Both the position numbers and the translations under genes were made by a program. A stretch of 64,000 nucleotides of DNA from Phoronis australis. Lineage: Eukaryota; Phoronida; Phoronidae. The notes below the pieces were generated by a model. It saw nothing but the letters and a program-made list of their open reading frames with translations. It made no database searches and had not been told where the DNA came from. The DNA lies in the NCBI GenBank assembly GCA_002633005.1, contig NMRA01000036.1, positions 914,440 to 978,439 of the forward strand, given 5' to 3'. Of this stretch, positions 35,363-47,546 are shown piece after piece (position 1 is the first letter of the stretch; each line of letters starts with the position of its first letter).

Positions 35363-35960
35363 ACAAGATATTGCTTGGATCGACTCTCTTAATATCATTC
35401 CTTTTACTAGATTATTGGCCTCCCTGTCAATGATAGTTACACCCGACCAGTCAATGATGTGGTTTTCTCTAGCTGTATGGTCTGTGATTGCAGATTTATT
35501 AATACTCACTTAAAGACGCTTTTCTAGTGGCTCTGGTGAAGGTTTCATTAACAGTCATCTCCTCAACCTCTTTTTGATGTTCCTTGAGACGATATTTAAA
35601 ATTCGTAGAAGTCTTGCCAATATATGTTCGATCATAGGAGGAGCAAAGTATTTTGTAGACAACATCACTAGAAGTTTTAATGTCCCGTTTATCCTTCAGA
35701 TGTACCAACACACTCCGCAAGGTCGTGTGTGGCTTCATCACCGTTCTGATACCTTACTTCCTGTACACTCTACTCAGAGCCTCAGAATCGCCCTTGATAT
35801 ACGGTTTCATTGCTGGACCCCTGGTGTCGTCCTCATCCTTCTTTTCTGACAAATTTACTACAGATATACATTTCGACAAAGCCCATTTTGGGTAAACACA
35901 CCATGGGAAAGCTGTATCTATAGGAGTCTCTTTCTCCAACCTGTCCTGATGGTCACACAC
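35363..35960 (-). pseudogene. Penelope-like element remnant with GIY-YIG endonuclease
   Basis: Minus strand, intron 10. It reads in order ALSKCISVVNL, DTRGPAMKPYIKGDSEALSR, a stop codon, TLRSVLVHLKD, then the GIY-YIG core VVYKILCSSYDRTYIGKTST with RLKEHQKEVEE. After another frame break comes SAITDHTARENHIIDW and VTIIDREAN. This is the standard C-terminal order of Penelope-like retroelements. Stops and frame breaks make it inactive, and the reverse transcriptase core upstream is not recognisable. Confidence 0.9.
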
Positions 35961-36187
35961 TTATGTATGGTTCCTATTATTAATAGTGCACACAAATCAA
36001 TTCTTACACTTTGATTCGTATCATCCGATCCATCAGGAGTTGGCCGTTGTTCATACTATGTATGACATTACAGGGTACAATGTAGGTCAAATCTGTTGGT
36101 GAATATTGGACATCCAGTCCATTAAATATATGCGAAAAAATTAAAAATGATATTGGACTTAATTTCAACTGCGTGTCGTTGCGTCCT

Positions 36188-36425
36188 CTGCGAGGACTTT
36201 CACTAGCAACTGCTGTGGTGGTGTTCAGTTGAGCACGTAATCGGTGGGAAATGAAACACAGCTCGCTGTCCCATGTCCTGGAGAGTTAGAATTTTAGTCC
36301 AGATTGGCGACTCAAAGAGGGGCATTCAACACCTTTATAGACAGATTCCTTAACACCACGTCTGTACCAATTTTACTCAAGATCCAACATGCGTACATCA
36401 CTGGTGTCAAATGAATGCTGAAATG
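36188..36425 (+). repeat. Dispersed repeat R3, copy a (intron 10)
   Basis: Blocks AGGACTTTCACTAGCAACTG, GTGGTGGTGTTC, GAAATGAAACACAGC and a CATCACTGGTGTCAAATGAA end also occur at about 54690-54810. It may be the 5' leader of a Penelope-like element, since it lies upstream of the GIY-YIG remnant on the minus strand. Confidence 0.6.
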
Positions 36426-37234
36426 TAAGACCAGTTAGGTATTAGTTTTAATTTTTTCTGCCAGTAGGCCAAATTCAATTCTATGGAATAGTTATTTATT
36501 TGCTAATAAAATATGGACATCAATCAATAAACTTCGTTAATATCAAGGCAAAAGCTGGATTTGACCCAAAATCCACACCAGTAGTCAGTATTGAAAATGC
36601 ATTCAAATTTCATGAATTTTCGTCAAGGAACGTGGTAGATATTGAGTCATTGTCAAAAACACAAAATTGCTGCGAGAGAGCCTCTGCTGAACCTGTCTGA
36701 AAAACTCTGTCATCCATGTTTTTCTTAGAAAAATTCACATTCCAATTTGCATAATGATCCTTAGAGTTGGCCAGTAGACAGACCCAAAAATTGACTAGTG
36801 CCAGCACGTTGCCATCACATACCTCTATATCAAGTTTTATTGAAATCTGTCGATTGGTTCTCTAGATAAAAATTATCTTCCAGAAATGGTGTTCCCTCAA
36901 AGACCATGGCTAACGATTATTTTCGGACAACTCTTACTACTGTGGCATCTCTTAGTGGCATTTTTTGCAGCCAAACTGAATCCTTTATGGGATCTTTGTT
37001 TAATTTGACGAGTTTGGAAGTTAATACACAATATTTTATCATAGAATTTAGGTCCTTGGTGTTCACAAACTTTAAGTGAAAATGGATGTTCCGTTTTCTG
37101 TTTTTTTTTTTTGAAAATGAATTTGCAGGTGTGATATGCAGTGCCATAAAGGACTGTTGAATGATGTTGACATTGTGGTATTTTGTCAAAAGGAGGTTAA
37201 TGGTGACTTTAAGCACTTTAACGATATTACCTAG

Positions 37235-37369
37235 GCGCTAGCAGAAGTTAAAGAGCTGAAGAGAGTAATCAGTGAAAAAGAAAAGTTGATCAAAACTCTG
37301 CACAAGGACCGTGACAAGGCATTTGCCACTTTACGGCAATACAACATTACCATAGACCATACTGCTGAG
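37235..37369 (+). CDS. CCDC57: CCDC57 exon 11
   Basis: Residues 461-505. Acceptor TTACCTAG, donor GTAAGA. Contains EKEKLIKTLHKDRDKAFATL, matching the L--ERD-AV-ALR segment in human. Whole codons at both ends. Confidence 0.93.
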
Positions 37370-37695
37370 GTAAGACACTGTCAACTTAGTTATTGAATGA
37401 CAGCAATTAATGCTGGCGCTTACATTGTCATACCAGTACTGAGTTATTCACAGACTGTTTGAAGGCATTTAGTCATTGTATGAGGTTCAGTGGTTGACAC
37501 TGTGAATTATCTGGCCCTGGTTGAATTGCTCCTTCCATCCTCTTTCCGGCCCTCTTAAATTAATATCAATCAGTTTTTGCACAGATCCCTCTCTGGCTGT
37601 TTCCTCAGTAATTGGATTGCTGTCATTCCTTTGAAATTCATCAGGTCTGATAGCTAAAAATCCCTTTTCTTCTTTCAATGTTTCTGATGGTAGCA

Positions 37696-38092
37696 GTTAT
37701 GCAGAACTTGTTAAAGACACGACACTTGTAGTTTTTGACTGTCTTTATTCCATTCCTTTCATATCTTGGGAACAAAGTTCGACATTCAACAGAACATTGC
37801 TTATTAATTAAGTGACCAAGAGGTATGATTAAAGACACGATACTTTGAAACATACTTGTTTCATTCTCAAGTGGAAAGAAAATGACACGGTACAGGGCAA
37901 GTGTGAAGTATTTCCACTTGAGAATGAAACAAGTATGTTTTGAAATACCGTGTGTCTTTTAATCATTTTTCTTGGTCAGTTACTAATTACCAATGTTCTG
38001 TTGAATGTCAAACTTTGTTTTGAGGAAATGAACAAAATGGAATAAAAATAATCAACAACAAGTGTCGTGGCTTTAACAAATTTTGCATAACA
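37696..38092. repeat. ~400-bp foldback (inverted repeat) in intron 11
   Basis: The left arm 37696-37876 and right arm 37912-38092 (about 181 bp each) are imperfect reverse complements around a 35-nt spacer. The inner 27 bp (37850-37876 against 37912-37938) pair perfectly. Shared outer blocks include CATTCAACAGAACATTG and ACGACACTTGT. No coding capacity. Likely a foldback or MITE-type insertion. Confidence 0.88.
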
Positions 38093-39015
38093 GAAAACAT
38101 GCTACCCAAGTAATACAAGGTGGTAGCAGTAAAGTTCATTTCAAGTTCAGGTGCGATTGGTGGGTATTTAGCAAAGCAATTTAACTCTAACAAGTCATCG
38201 AAAATCATCCAAAAATTTGTAGACTCATTCATGCGCTGATTAGTTAAGTCGGTGGAATAAAATGTTTTAAAATGTGAGCACAGCAAAATTAGGACAAATA
38301 AGTCAAAATTGGAAGATTAAACTTATGTCCGACGAAGTCTGTCCTCAATTTCTTGTTCACTGGGATTGATATCTTTCTGACCCAGTGGGTTTATAATTAA
38401 GTCTACGTGTACTCCAAATAGAATCTTACTGCCTGATTGTGCAAGAATTCTCCATCCTACTGTTCATCATTTCTTTGTCACACAGTCAAAGACTCCAGCC
38501 ATTTCCAATCCTCTGAAGATAAAAACAATGGCTAAATCCCACTTATGATGTGACAATTGAGTTTAATCAATCTAGGATTGTCAGAAAATACTCGTCGAGA
38601 GCTACGGCAATTTCAGTAATTAAGGGGATATTGAGTTTCCTTAAAGTCAAGTAAAAGTTAAAGAAAATCTTTATAGCTAGATAAGAAAAATGTGGAGATT
38701 CATGGAAAAACTTTAGATTTTTCTTAAAATAAATATAATCTGTAGGGAAGATAAGAAATTATGTTACAAGTAAGACTCCTCATTCCTTGTGTTGGCCAGA
38801 CATTCCAATTTAGGCTCCATTATTGGGATGAATGGTTACCAACTAATTGGACCATTTTGTATTCATCTAGCCATTTATTTTATAGAAGTTCATGATCAAC
38901 ACAACAGTCCCTTTGAAATAACATCTCCGCACTCAGAACAGATGTATCCTCAGCCTGCATGCAAGGTGTACTTGTTTTCTTTCGAATTTATGTATTATTG
39001 CAATTGACACTTCAG

Positions 39016-39160
39016 GAGGAAGGTACCACAGATAACCTACAGGTGGCAGATCTAAAAAGGCAGAATGATAACTTGCGCACCGTGATTCGTCAAATGAGAG
39101 AGGACATGGAACAGCTAGGTCATGCGCTGCCACCTGATGACCGTAACAATGGCGACACAG
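39016..39160 (+). CDS. CCDC57: CCDC57 exon 12
   Basis: Residues 506-554. Acceptor ACACTTCAG, donor GTAGTA. Contains LKRQNDNLRTVIRQMRED, the counterpart of the human LR-QN-SLRNAI-QMR-EME block, followed by HALPPDDRN in place of the HQIPPP linker. Confidence 0.95.
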
Positions 39161-39976
39161 GTAGTAGTCAGATAGTTCGGTTGATTGCAAGATAAATTTT
39201 ATATTGTGCATGCTGGTATGAATTTTAATCATTAAAGGGCTAGAAAACATGTTGTCCCAATATGCACGGATTCCAATTTGCTATTAATATATTGCTTCAA
39301 AGTCGTTATTAAATATTTATTACAAATTTATACTTCTATGGTACCGTTGTTCTTTGCGACACTGTCTTGTGAAGTAAATGGGGAATGGTAATGTTTGCCA
39401 GAGTTTGCTTTTAATTTTTGTACTACATGGATCTGATCTCTTTTGACTTGTGGTATTTGTGGTTTACAATAATATTATTTCATTTGTTAAATCTGTCTTT
39501 GGGAACAATGTGCACAGGGTAATTGTGGTCTCAATGTCTGGCCATCCAAAGATATTCAGCATTGTATTTTGCTCAGCCTAACTTTCACACAGTGAAACAA
39601 GAAAATCAATTCTTGCCAAGGGCAATTTTTTAAAAAGACCTCTCTAACTTTCGCTTTTCGGCAGGTATCATCAATAGTATGCTTCATTCTGTGGGTTGTC
39701 ATGTGGTGATATTAGTTTTTAAACACCTTAAAAGGTGACGTAACGAATGTTGATAAAGTTTGTGAAGACTTCTTAATGGTATGATTGTCATCCAGTTTGA
39801 TCAACAACTGGACATCCAGATGACAATTTCAAGTGTGAATACTGCTAAACTGGTCTCTCAATTATTGTTTTTACTTGCTACAAAACTTCATAACAGCTGA
39901 ACACATGTCAAAATAATTACAGAACTGTTGTTTTATTGGTGCGGAGACCTCTGTTCAGTAAAATTTTTAAATTTTT

Positions 39977-40560
39977 ATGCACCCACATAGTTATATTTAG
40001 TATGTGGGTGCATTATGCCATCACCCCTATCCAAAAACCCCATAATGGGAGTTCATGATATTTTGCGGACGTGCTTATCATGGATGGGATGGCATGAACA
40101 AATTTTCTGGCTGATATGACTACCATGTACCCTGTAAATCTTTAAGTTCACCTCTGAAAGTTCCATAATGGATTTTCATGAAATTTTGCAAATACGAATC
40201 TCTTAAGGAGACGACACTGCCTTCTCATTTTTGGATGGATTTGATGTATTCAGCATCACTTACTGTTTGTTTTTACTATTTTCAAGTCTTTCTTTCTATC
40301 CAACAAACCACTCTTAAGGACTATAATGGAAATTTGCATGTGTGTTCCTGCTGGGAAGAGTGCACCTGACAATGATTTTTGGAGGGCTCACATTACTGTG
40401 GCACCCCCTAGTGGCAGTTTTGGTTTTCTTGGTTGTGGCTGCATCTCCCAAACCTTGTAGGATATTTGTTAAATTTGACTGGTGTATTTCTAGGAACATG
40501 AGAACAGGTGACGACAACTTTTGGATGGATCAGATTACTGTTGTGCAGTTTACTTTCATT
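39977..40560 (+). repeat. R1 repeat, partial copy (intron 12)
   Basis: The head TTATGCACCCACATAG pairs with TATGTGGGTGCAT as an interrupted palindrome. Modules follow, one with CACCCCCTAGTGGCAG near 40403 (one mismatch to the CTCF consensus). Confidence 0.75.
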
Positions 40561-41052
40561 TGTTATTTATTTTGTATGTTCAGAGTTCTATGACCAATTT
40601 TCATAACACATGGCAATTGGGTTTGCTGGCGACAATCGTAACTCCCGGCTCTAACTACACTGCAACAGTTTACTTATTTCAGAGTACACCTTACTTGTTT
40701 TTGAACTAGTTCTTTGAAGCAAATTACAGTTGGACGCTAGTCCAGGCAGTGAGTGCTGAATTGAAAAATGTCAAAAGTGGATGGTAGTGCTTACGTGAGT
40801 AGGGGCATAAACCCAAATGTTTATTGTAAGAACCATCTCCATGTGATTCAATTGACAATTGCCTCTGGGTAACTGTCTCTCAGCCTGTTTTTTGTTTGCC
40901 CTGACATCTTGCATTAAAACGTGTAGGAAAACTTTCTTTATGATGAGTTGATGGTGACTGTGGTTGCTCATCATTTATGCTTTGTAAATTTATGATCTCT
41001 ATTTGTATGACACGCCAGACTGTACTGCTTTCAACATTTTGTTTTCCCTTAG

Positions 41053-41336
41053 ATTATTCAAATCAACTGGAAGCAGAAGTTTCTCGCACAAAAGCCAAAA
41101 ATAGAGAGCTTCAGCTGGAAATCGAACAACTACGACAACCATCGAACCACGACAAAATTCCCAACGCAGTACTTAAGGACATGGCCGACAATACTCTGGT
41201 GAGAACACATGTGGAGTCATTGAACAGCATGGTGGGGAGTCTACGCAGTGAAAAGATGGAACTTGCAGCTCAGGTGAAGAAGTCCCAGGCAAGAATAGAG
41301 CATCTGGAGAGGTTGAACGATCAACTATCTAAACAG
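41053..41336 (+). CDS. CCDC57: CCDC57 exon 13
   Basis: The longest coding exon (284 bp), residues 554-648. Acceptor TTCCCTTAG, donor GTGAAT. Two coiled-coil stretches flank a short linker (PSNHDKIPN). The second contains LRSEKMELAAQVKKSQARI. Confidence 0.92.
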
Positions 41337-41399
41337 GTGAATCAGCGCCTCAGTTCATTATAAAATATCTAACAGGGATCCAACAGGTAACCAAACTCT

Positions 41400-42890
41400 C
41401 AAAACTGCCTTTTTGTGCACTGTGTGTACACAAAAGTCATGTGGATTCATATGGCAATGATCTCCATCATTATCCCAGCATGCACTGATGTATCTCCTAA
41501 ACTGCCGGTGGGATCTTCATGAAATTTGGCAGGTGTGTTCCTAGAATGACAGATGACAGCAATTTTCAGAGGAATCCGACTACTGGTGTGCCCCTTATTA
41601 TACCTGCCACCTCTTCTATTTTGGGTGAAAGATGTATGGTTTTTATGCGCCCACATATTTATAGGTGGTCGCATATTGCCGCCATCTCTGTCTGTCAGGA
41701 CATCCGGCGTCCACAGCTGTATCTCCTAAACCCCTCACAGGATCTTGATGAGATTCGACAGATGTGTTCCTTAGAAGCTGACGACGAATGACAACGAATT
41801 TCGGACCTCTCCGACTACTGGTGTGCTCCCTAGTGGCAATTTTAGTTTTTTACGCTTACCTCTGTATCTTCGGAAGTCCTCAATGGATTTTCACTAAAAT
41901 TGGAATATAGGCATCTATTAGTGAGATGAAACTATCCTCTCGTTTTTGGATGGATTCAACATAGTTTGCGCCACCTAGTGGCTTTTTTACTGTTTTCGAG
42001 TCTGTTTTTGACGTCCACCCCTCTATCAACCAAACGGCACTAAGGATAATTGTGAAAATTGGCATATGAAGAGGATGGCTGACGATGATTTTCTCATGAC
42101 TTCGAGTACTGTGGCACCTCCTAGTTGCAGTTTTGTTTTTTTTTGCACCCATGGCTGTATCTTCTTAAAAGTTTGTAGGAACTTTACTAAATTTAACAAG
42201 TGTATTTATGTGATTTTGACAACGGATGACGGCTTTCGCACGGATCTGACCGCCAGTGTCTCCCGTTGTGGCAAAAAGGTCCTCAATGGAGTTTCATAAA
42301 ATTTGGAGTATAAACATGTATTGTTGCGGTTACGCTATCCTCCCATTTTCGGATGTATTCAAGTTATTGTGGGCCACCTAGTTGTCATTTTTACTGGGTT
42401 TTTTTTGCGTCCACCCCTCTATCAACCAAACCATTCTAAGGATGATTTTGAAAATTGGCGTGTACTCAGTGTGAAGAGGATGGTTACGCTAACAATTTTG
42501 GTTACTGTGACACTTCCTAGTGGTGGTTTTGTTTTGTTTTGCGGCCATAGCTGTATCTGCTAAACCTGCAGCAGGATCTTTATTAAACTTAGTAAGTGTA
42601 TTTATATGAAGCTAACAAGAGACCATGACTTTGAGGTGGACGCTGTGCCCTGTAGTGGCAATTTCATTTTTTCCGCTTTCCTTTGTTTCTCTAAAGTTCC
42701 TTGACAGATTTTTATGAAATTTGGTGAATAGCTTTCTATTAAAGATGCGATGGCATGATCCGTTTTCAGATGGATTGGACGTGTTGCGCCATCTAGTGGC
42801 CATTTTTACGATAGAAATGAACAATTCTAGAAGCACATTGTTTGCGATGCATTCGTGGGTGCATTTCAACGCTATACGTTGCTCTTGTTA
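41400..42890 (+). repeat. R1 repeat, near full-length copy 2 (intron 13)
   Basis: The head at 41646 (TATGCGCCCACATATTTATA) runs to the tail at about 42884 (TTTCAACGCTATACGTTGCTC); a partial module precedes it. Exact CTCF-consensus cores lie at 41970-41981 and 42788-42799, with diverged cores between at roughly 145-bp steps (about 41825, 42116, 42373, 42513). Confidence 0.8.
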
Positions 42891-43335
42891 TGCATTCACG
42901 ATACCGTCATCTCTGTCTGGCTTCAGACATCTGCTGCTGTATCTCCAAAACCCCTTGGAGGATCTTCATGAAAGTTCTGTAGAAGAAGATGATGTGATGA
43001 TGTGGGCTTTCTAATGGACCAGACTACCGTTGTAGTCCCTGGTGGCCATTTTTACGTTTGCCTTTGTATCTTTGGAGTTTATTGATACGTATTGGCACGT
43101 AGGTTTCTATTAAGGAGACTACGTTCATGACCTTATTTTCCCATGGGTTTGATATATTCTGCACCACCTATTGGACATTGTTATTGATTCCAGTCCCTTT
43201 GATGGTGTCCACATTTCATCTGGCAAACTGCTCAAGAGATCACTGTAACACTTTACAGATGTGTTCCTGCTGACAACAGTACAAGTGACATAGATTTTCT
43301 GAATGTTCCAACTACAGTGGTGCTCGATACAAGCC
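42891..43335 (+). repeat. R1 fragment, continuing (intron 13)
   Basis: A head-like GCATTCACGATACCGTCATC and two or three diverged modules (GTAGTCCCTGGTGGCC near 43031). The remainder of intron 13 to 44020 holds nothing recognised. Confidence 0.55.
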
Positions 43336-44020
43336 AAAACTACGTTCTAAAAGCAAATTTACTACAAATCCACAAATTACTATGGTTCAAAAGTCAGATT
43401 TTTTTCCAAGTCTAAAGTGTTGCCTAAAATTGCTTCAGATTTCTGAGTCACAACACTGCAATGCAACAGTAATACAGGGAGTCGTCATTTTGATGAAAAG
43501 TTAGTCTGCAGCCGAATGAGTGTACTCTTCTGAACCACAGCATCTTTACAAGCACAAACAATCCAGACTCAATGAACCAGGTTGATCCTACTTGCAATGT
43601 TATACCTGAAAACTGCCACCAAACCTGAACTACCCCTGAAATTTGATTTCTAGGTTGCATGTGGCTACTATCTAACTGAGTGTACAGTGGCACTTGCTCA
43701 CTAAAGATTATTCAAGCTTGATGGATATTTAGTGTCCTACTAGTAACTTCATACATTGGCGATATTGCTTGTGGTGTTCAAAATGACTTGAACTGGTCTG
43801 TCACTTTTTTCTTTGCCCAGAAATCAGTTCTAATCTGAGTATGGAACAAGTTGAGACCAGTTACATATCTAGTCTAAACTGGAAGTTAATTATTGACATA
43901 TTTAGTGACATTAAATGTCCTTCGTTAAATTTATGGCTTTCAGTATTACTCCATGACTATTAATCATCCTGGCAAAACTTTTGCCCGATAAATTTCCAGT
44001 CATTTCTTTGTTCTTATCAG

Positions 44021-44221
44021 CCAAGACAGAAGCAAGTTGAGATAGAGCAGCTGCATTATGAAGTGGGTGCTCGAAGCCGACGGTACGAAGGTGAGGTTGC
44101 CAACTTGCGTCACCGTGTAACAGAACTGGAACTGGAACTAACAGAAACCAGAAGGGAGGCAGATGAGTATCATAAAGCAAATCTTGAACGAAACATGGAG
44201 GCTGTGGCACTTGGAAATGAG
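44021..44221 (+). CDS. CCDC57: CCDC57 exon 14
   Basis: Residues 649-715. Acceptor TCTTATCAG, donor GTAAAA. Arg/Glu-rich coiled coil (HRVTELELELTETRREAD) ending VALGNE. Phase 0 at both ends. Confidence 0.9.
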
Positions 44222-45310
44222 GTAAAAGCAACTGACTTGGCTGCTTGGGTATGGCGAGGTCTGACACATGGCTGTTTTTTCTTAGTTTATGAGAGGCAAA
44301 CTTAACAACAGGGCTTAGGGGGTCTAGACATGCACTACATGCTAGACTGTAGTTTTCTAACGAAATTTCCTAGAATAACGGGTAATGAAATGGAAATTTA
44401 TCGAGGTAGCCCAACCATTCCGTATTGAGAATTTATCCACCATCATAATCGTTACTTGTCATTTGTGCTGTTAACAGAATGTTTTTATCTGTGATTACTG
44501 AAACTGTTTTTGTTGGATTATGTTTGTCTTGTATTGTATAGTCAGTAATACTCCATGTTCTTGGTGAAATATATATTGGACCATGCACAATTCCAGTATT
44601 AGCAATGGCAATAGCAGTTATATATCAGTCATTGGCAAAGGTGATGTTATTATAACTCAACGAAACAGTTTGCTTCTGACACAATAATTGTAAATTGGGC
44701 CAACCAAGTTTTTTGTTAGTGTTCTCATTTTGCCAAAGAGTTGTGTCTAGATTATTACCTATTAATATGCTGGTCTGCAGAACAGGTGACTGAGTGTGTA
44801 AAAAAACGAGATGAAGCTATTTTTATTTTATTTTTCCTATCATGAAAATAGTGTGTTAGTCTCTATTGTCCTTGTGGCCTGTTGAGTAATCCTACAATTT
44901 CATGTTGCTTGACTTCTCTAAACAATTAAGGAACATTTATTGGTTTTACAGTTAAGAAATGTTGGGATTATTGGTGGATAAGATAGAATTCTTGGAGTTA
45001 TTAGCAAAACATCAAAATCCATAGTGTTTTTTGATTTTGTTACAAATCACAAATTCTTGTTGTGTTCTGCAGTCACACATTTGCTTGAATCCAAATCAGT
45101 GAATTTACGAGTGAAATGGGTTTCAGATACCCTCCACCATTGATCAAGTGTTGTTTAGCTTCAACAGCAGAGCATTAGACTGCGACTGCAGAATCGATTC
45201 AGGTTTGTTTCCATGTTGAGGCTGATTTCAAAAACATCATTTTTCTTGCTGATAATATCCCTTTGAGAATCTTCTTTTGTGTACTAATTGCTTCTTAATG
45301 TCTGTTTCAG

Positions 45311-45370
45311 CTTTCCAATCTGAAAGTAGACATGGCCCGTAAAAATCCAAGTGTCAACTATGGTGCACAG
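45311..45370 (+). CDS. CCDC57: CCDC57 exon 15
   Basis: A 60-bp, 20-codon exon (residues 716-735) in phase 0 at both ends, so skipping it would keep the frame. Acceptor TCTGTTTCAG, donor GTGATC. Reads LSNLKVDMARKNPSVNYGAQ. Confidence 0.85.
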
Positions 45371-45394
45371 GTGATCAATCTTGTTATCCCTGTT

Positions 45395-46960
45395 TTTAAG
45401 CATTTACGTATTTTATGTGGTTGCATTATGCCATCATCCCTTTCCGGCATCCGGCTTCCACTGTTGTACCTTGAGTTCCTAAATTCCTACTAGTTGAATA
45501 TTTGTGAAAGTTTGTTGACATGGTCCTATCATGGGTGGGATGACACGAGTCAATTTGTCAGACCCCTAAGTGAAATTTCAATTATTTAAGTTTGCCTGTG
45601 TGTATCTTCAGATTTCCTCGGTGGGTTTTACATTTGACTAATAGATAAACGTTTTCAGATGTTTTCAATGTTTTCTGTCTTTATTTTCTCTGTTTTCATC
45701 TCCCTCTCTATCAGTCAAACTACTCTTAGGATGAATATGAAAATAGTTACATGTTGTCTTCCTGTAAAGAGGACGGCTGACAATGACTTTCACACAGCTC
45801 CAGTTACGACTTAGTGACTCCTGATGGCAGTTTTGTTTTGTGTGTCCATGGATGTATTTCGTGTAGGTCTTGCTGAAACTTCGTTAAATATTGCATGACT
45901 ATATTTCTATGCAGATGACAATGGATGGTGACGACTTTAGGCGTATTCAGCCACGACTGTGCCCCCTAGTGACAGTTTTGTTTTGTCGCATTTACTTCGT
46001 ATCTTAGGAGTTCCTTGATGGATTTTCAGGAGATTTGACCAAAAGGCTTCTATTGAGAAGACAAGGACACCTTCCCATTTTCGTTTAGATCCAACATATT
46101 ATGCACCACTTTGTGACCATTTTTATACTTTTGGGGCTCGAAACCTGGAGTTTTTGCTAACAGTGTAGACGTTTAAGTTCACTGAGCCATCGAAACCATT
46201 GATCGATTACAGAAATCCGGTCAGACTTATAGGAGCAGAAAGTTCCGGGTTGAAGTCCTGGTCAGGACTGAGGTCTTTTCAGACTTAACTGTATGTCATG
46301 TGATGTGACCAAAATATGGCGTGTACGAAGACTAATAATTCTTACTTATACCATATCAACGTACTGATTTATAACAGCACAAAAGACCATTATGAAAATT
46401 GGTTGATATGTTCCTACTGGGAGGAGCACAGGTGACAATGATTTTCAGATGGTTCCGACTGGTGGCAGTTTTGTTTTTTCTCGTCTTCAGCTGTATCTCT
46501 TGTTTTAGAATTTCTGGGAACGTGGCAAGGGATTACAATGACTTTCTTATTGTTCCGGTTGTTGTTGTACCCTCTAGTTGCAGTTTTATTTAAAATTGTT
46601 CACGTTTTCTTCCATATCTTCTCAGCTCCGAGACGGATTTTCATGAAACGTAGCAAATACGTTTTAGTTAGAGATGATGACACCTTCCCTTGTTTGGATG
46701 GATTTGATGTATTGTAGGCCATCTAGTGGCCATTTTTATTATTTTTGAGTTTAATTTTTGGCATCTGTCTCTCTCTTGGCCAAATCGCTCAAAGGATCAT
46801 TATGAAAGTTGGCTTAATATGTTTCTACTTGGAAGTGCTAGGCTGATGACAATTTTTATACAGGTCCAGCTACTGCAACGCCCTCTAGTGTCAACTTAGT
46901 TCTTGTGTGAAGCTCAGTACGTAATTTATTGATGGATCTTCATGAAATTTGGTGTGTGTT
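45395..46960 (+). repeat. R1 fragments (intron 15)
   Basis: The head TTATGTGGTTGCATTATGCC near 45412 is followed by modules with GCCCCCTAGTGA at 45961, an exact CTCF-consensus core at 46718-46729 (GCCATCTAGTGG) and a near match at about 46880. About 130 bp at 46130-46260 look unrelated. Confidence 0.7.
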
Positions 46961-47203
46961 TCTATTGAGGAGAGTACAGCTGGCGTGAATTTTGGGACAA
47001 ATCTGACTACAGCATGGAGGGACAAAAGTTTGGTTAAGTCAAATTTGTTTATGCCCTCCCCCAGTATTACCTACTTTCCTATAGGCTTGCATCATAAGTA
47101 TGATATTTTTTATTGTGCCACTAAAGCATTTGATTAATGTGTTACTTGTGGTAATTTGCACATCTGAACTGCGACCGTTGCAATCTATTGTAATACTTTT
47201 TAG

Positions 47204-47450
47204 GAACTGGTTATACAACAACTTCAAGATGAACTTTCCAGGCTAAGAAAAATGGTTGGAAGTAATGTGCCTTTCGACCCAAGTTTGTTGACCCTTGACC
47301 CAGTGGTTGGGGATAAGAGCACAGCGTCTTCAGTCACTCAATTGAAACAGAAGCTACGACTGGCTGCCAACCACATCAGGCAACTGGCAAAGGAAAAACA
47401 GCAGTTGATTCTAGTGGGTAATAAACTCAGGGCAGAGCTGACTAAAGCTG
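47204..47450 (+). CDS. CCDC57: CCDC57 exon 16
   Basis: Residues 736-818. Acceptor CTTTTTAG, donor GTATGT; an assembly gap starts 24 nt after the exon. After a hinge with LTLDPVVGDK comes KLRLAANHIRQLAKEKQQL, which matches the L-LRKQVAELGKHLR-like segment of human CCDC57. Confidence 0.92.
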
Positions 47451-47474
47451 GTATGTGAGATTTTGAACTTCGTT

Positions 47475-47546
47475 NNNNNNNNNNNNNNNNNNNNNNNNNN
47501 NNNNNNNNNNNNNNNNNNNNNNNNNNNNNNNNNNNNNNNNNNNNNN
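47475..47546. other. Assembly gap in intron 16
   Basis: 72 unknown bases. The sequence directly after the gap is a near copy of 29028-29252, so the gap probably hides repeat sequence. Confidence 0.95.

Noticed and set aside
35574-35849. Plus-strand 91-codon frame
   Set aside because: Antisense shadow of the Penelope-like GIY-YIG remnant.
43911-44267. Minus-strand 118-codon frame
   Set aside because: Antisense shadow of CCDC57 exon 14.
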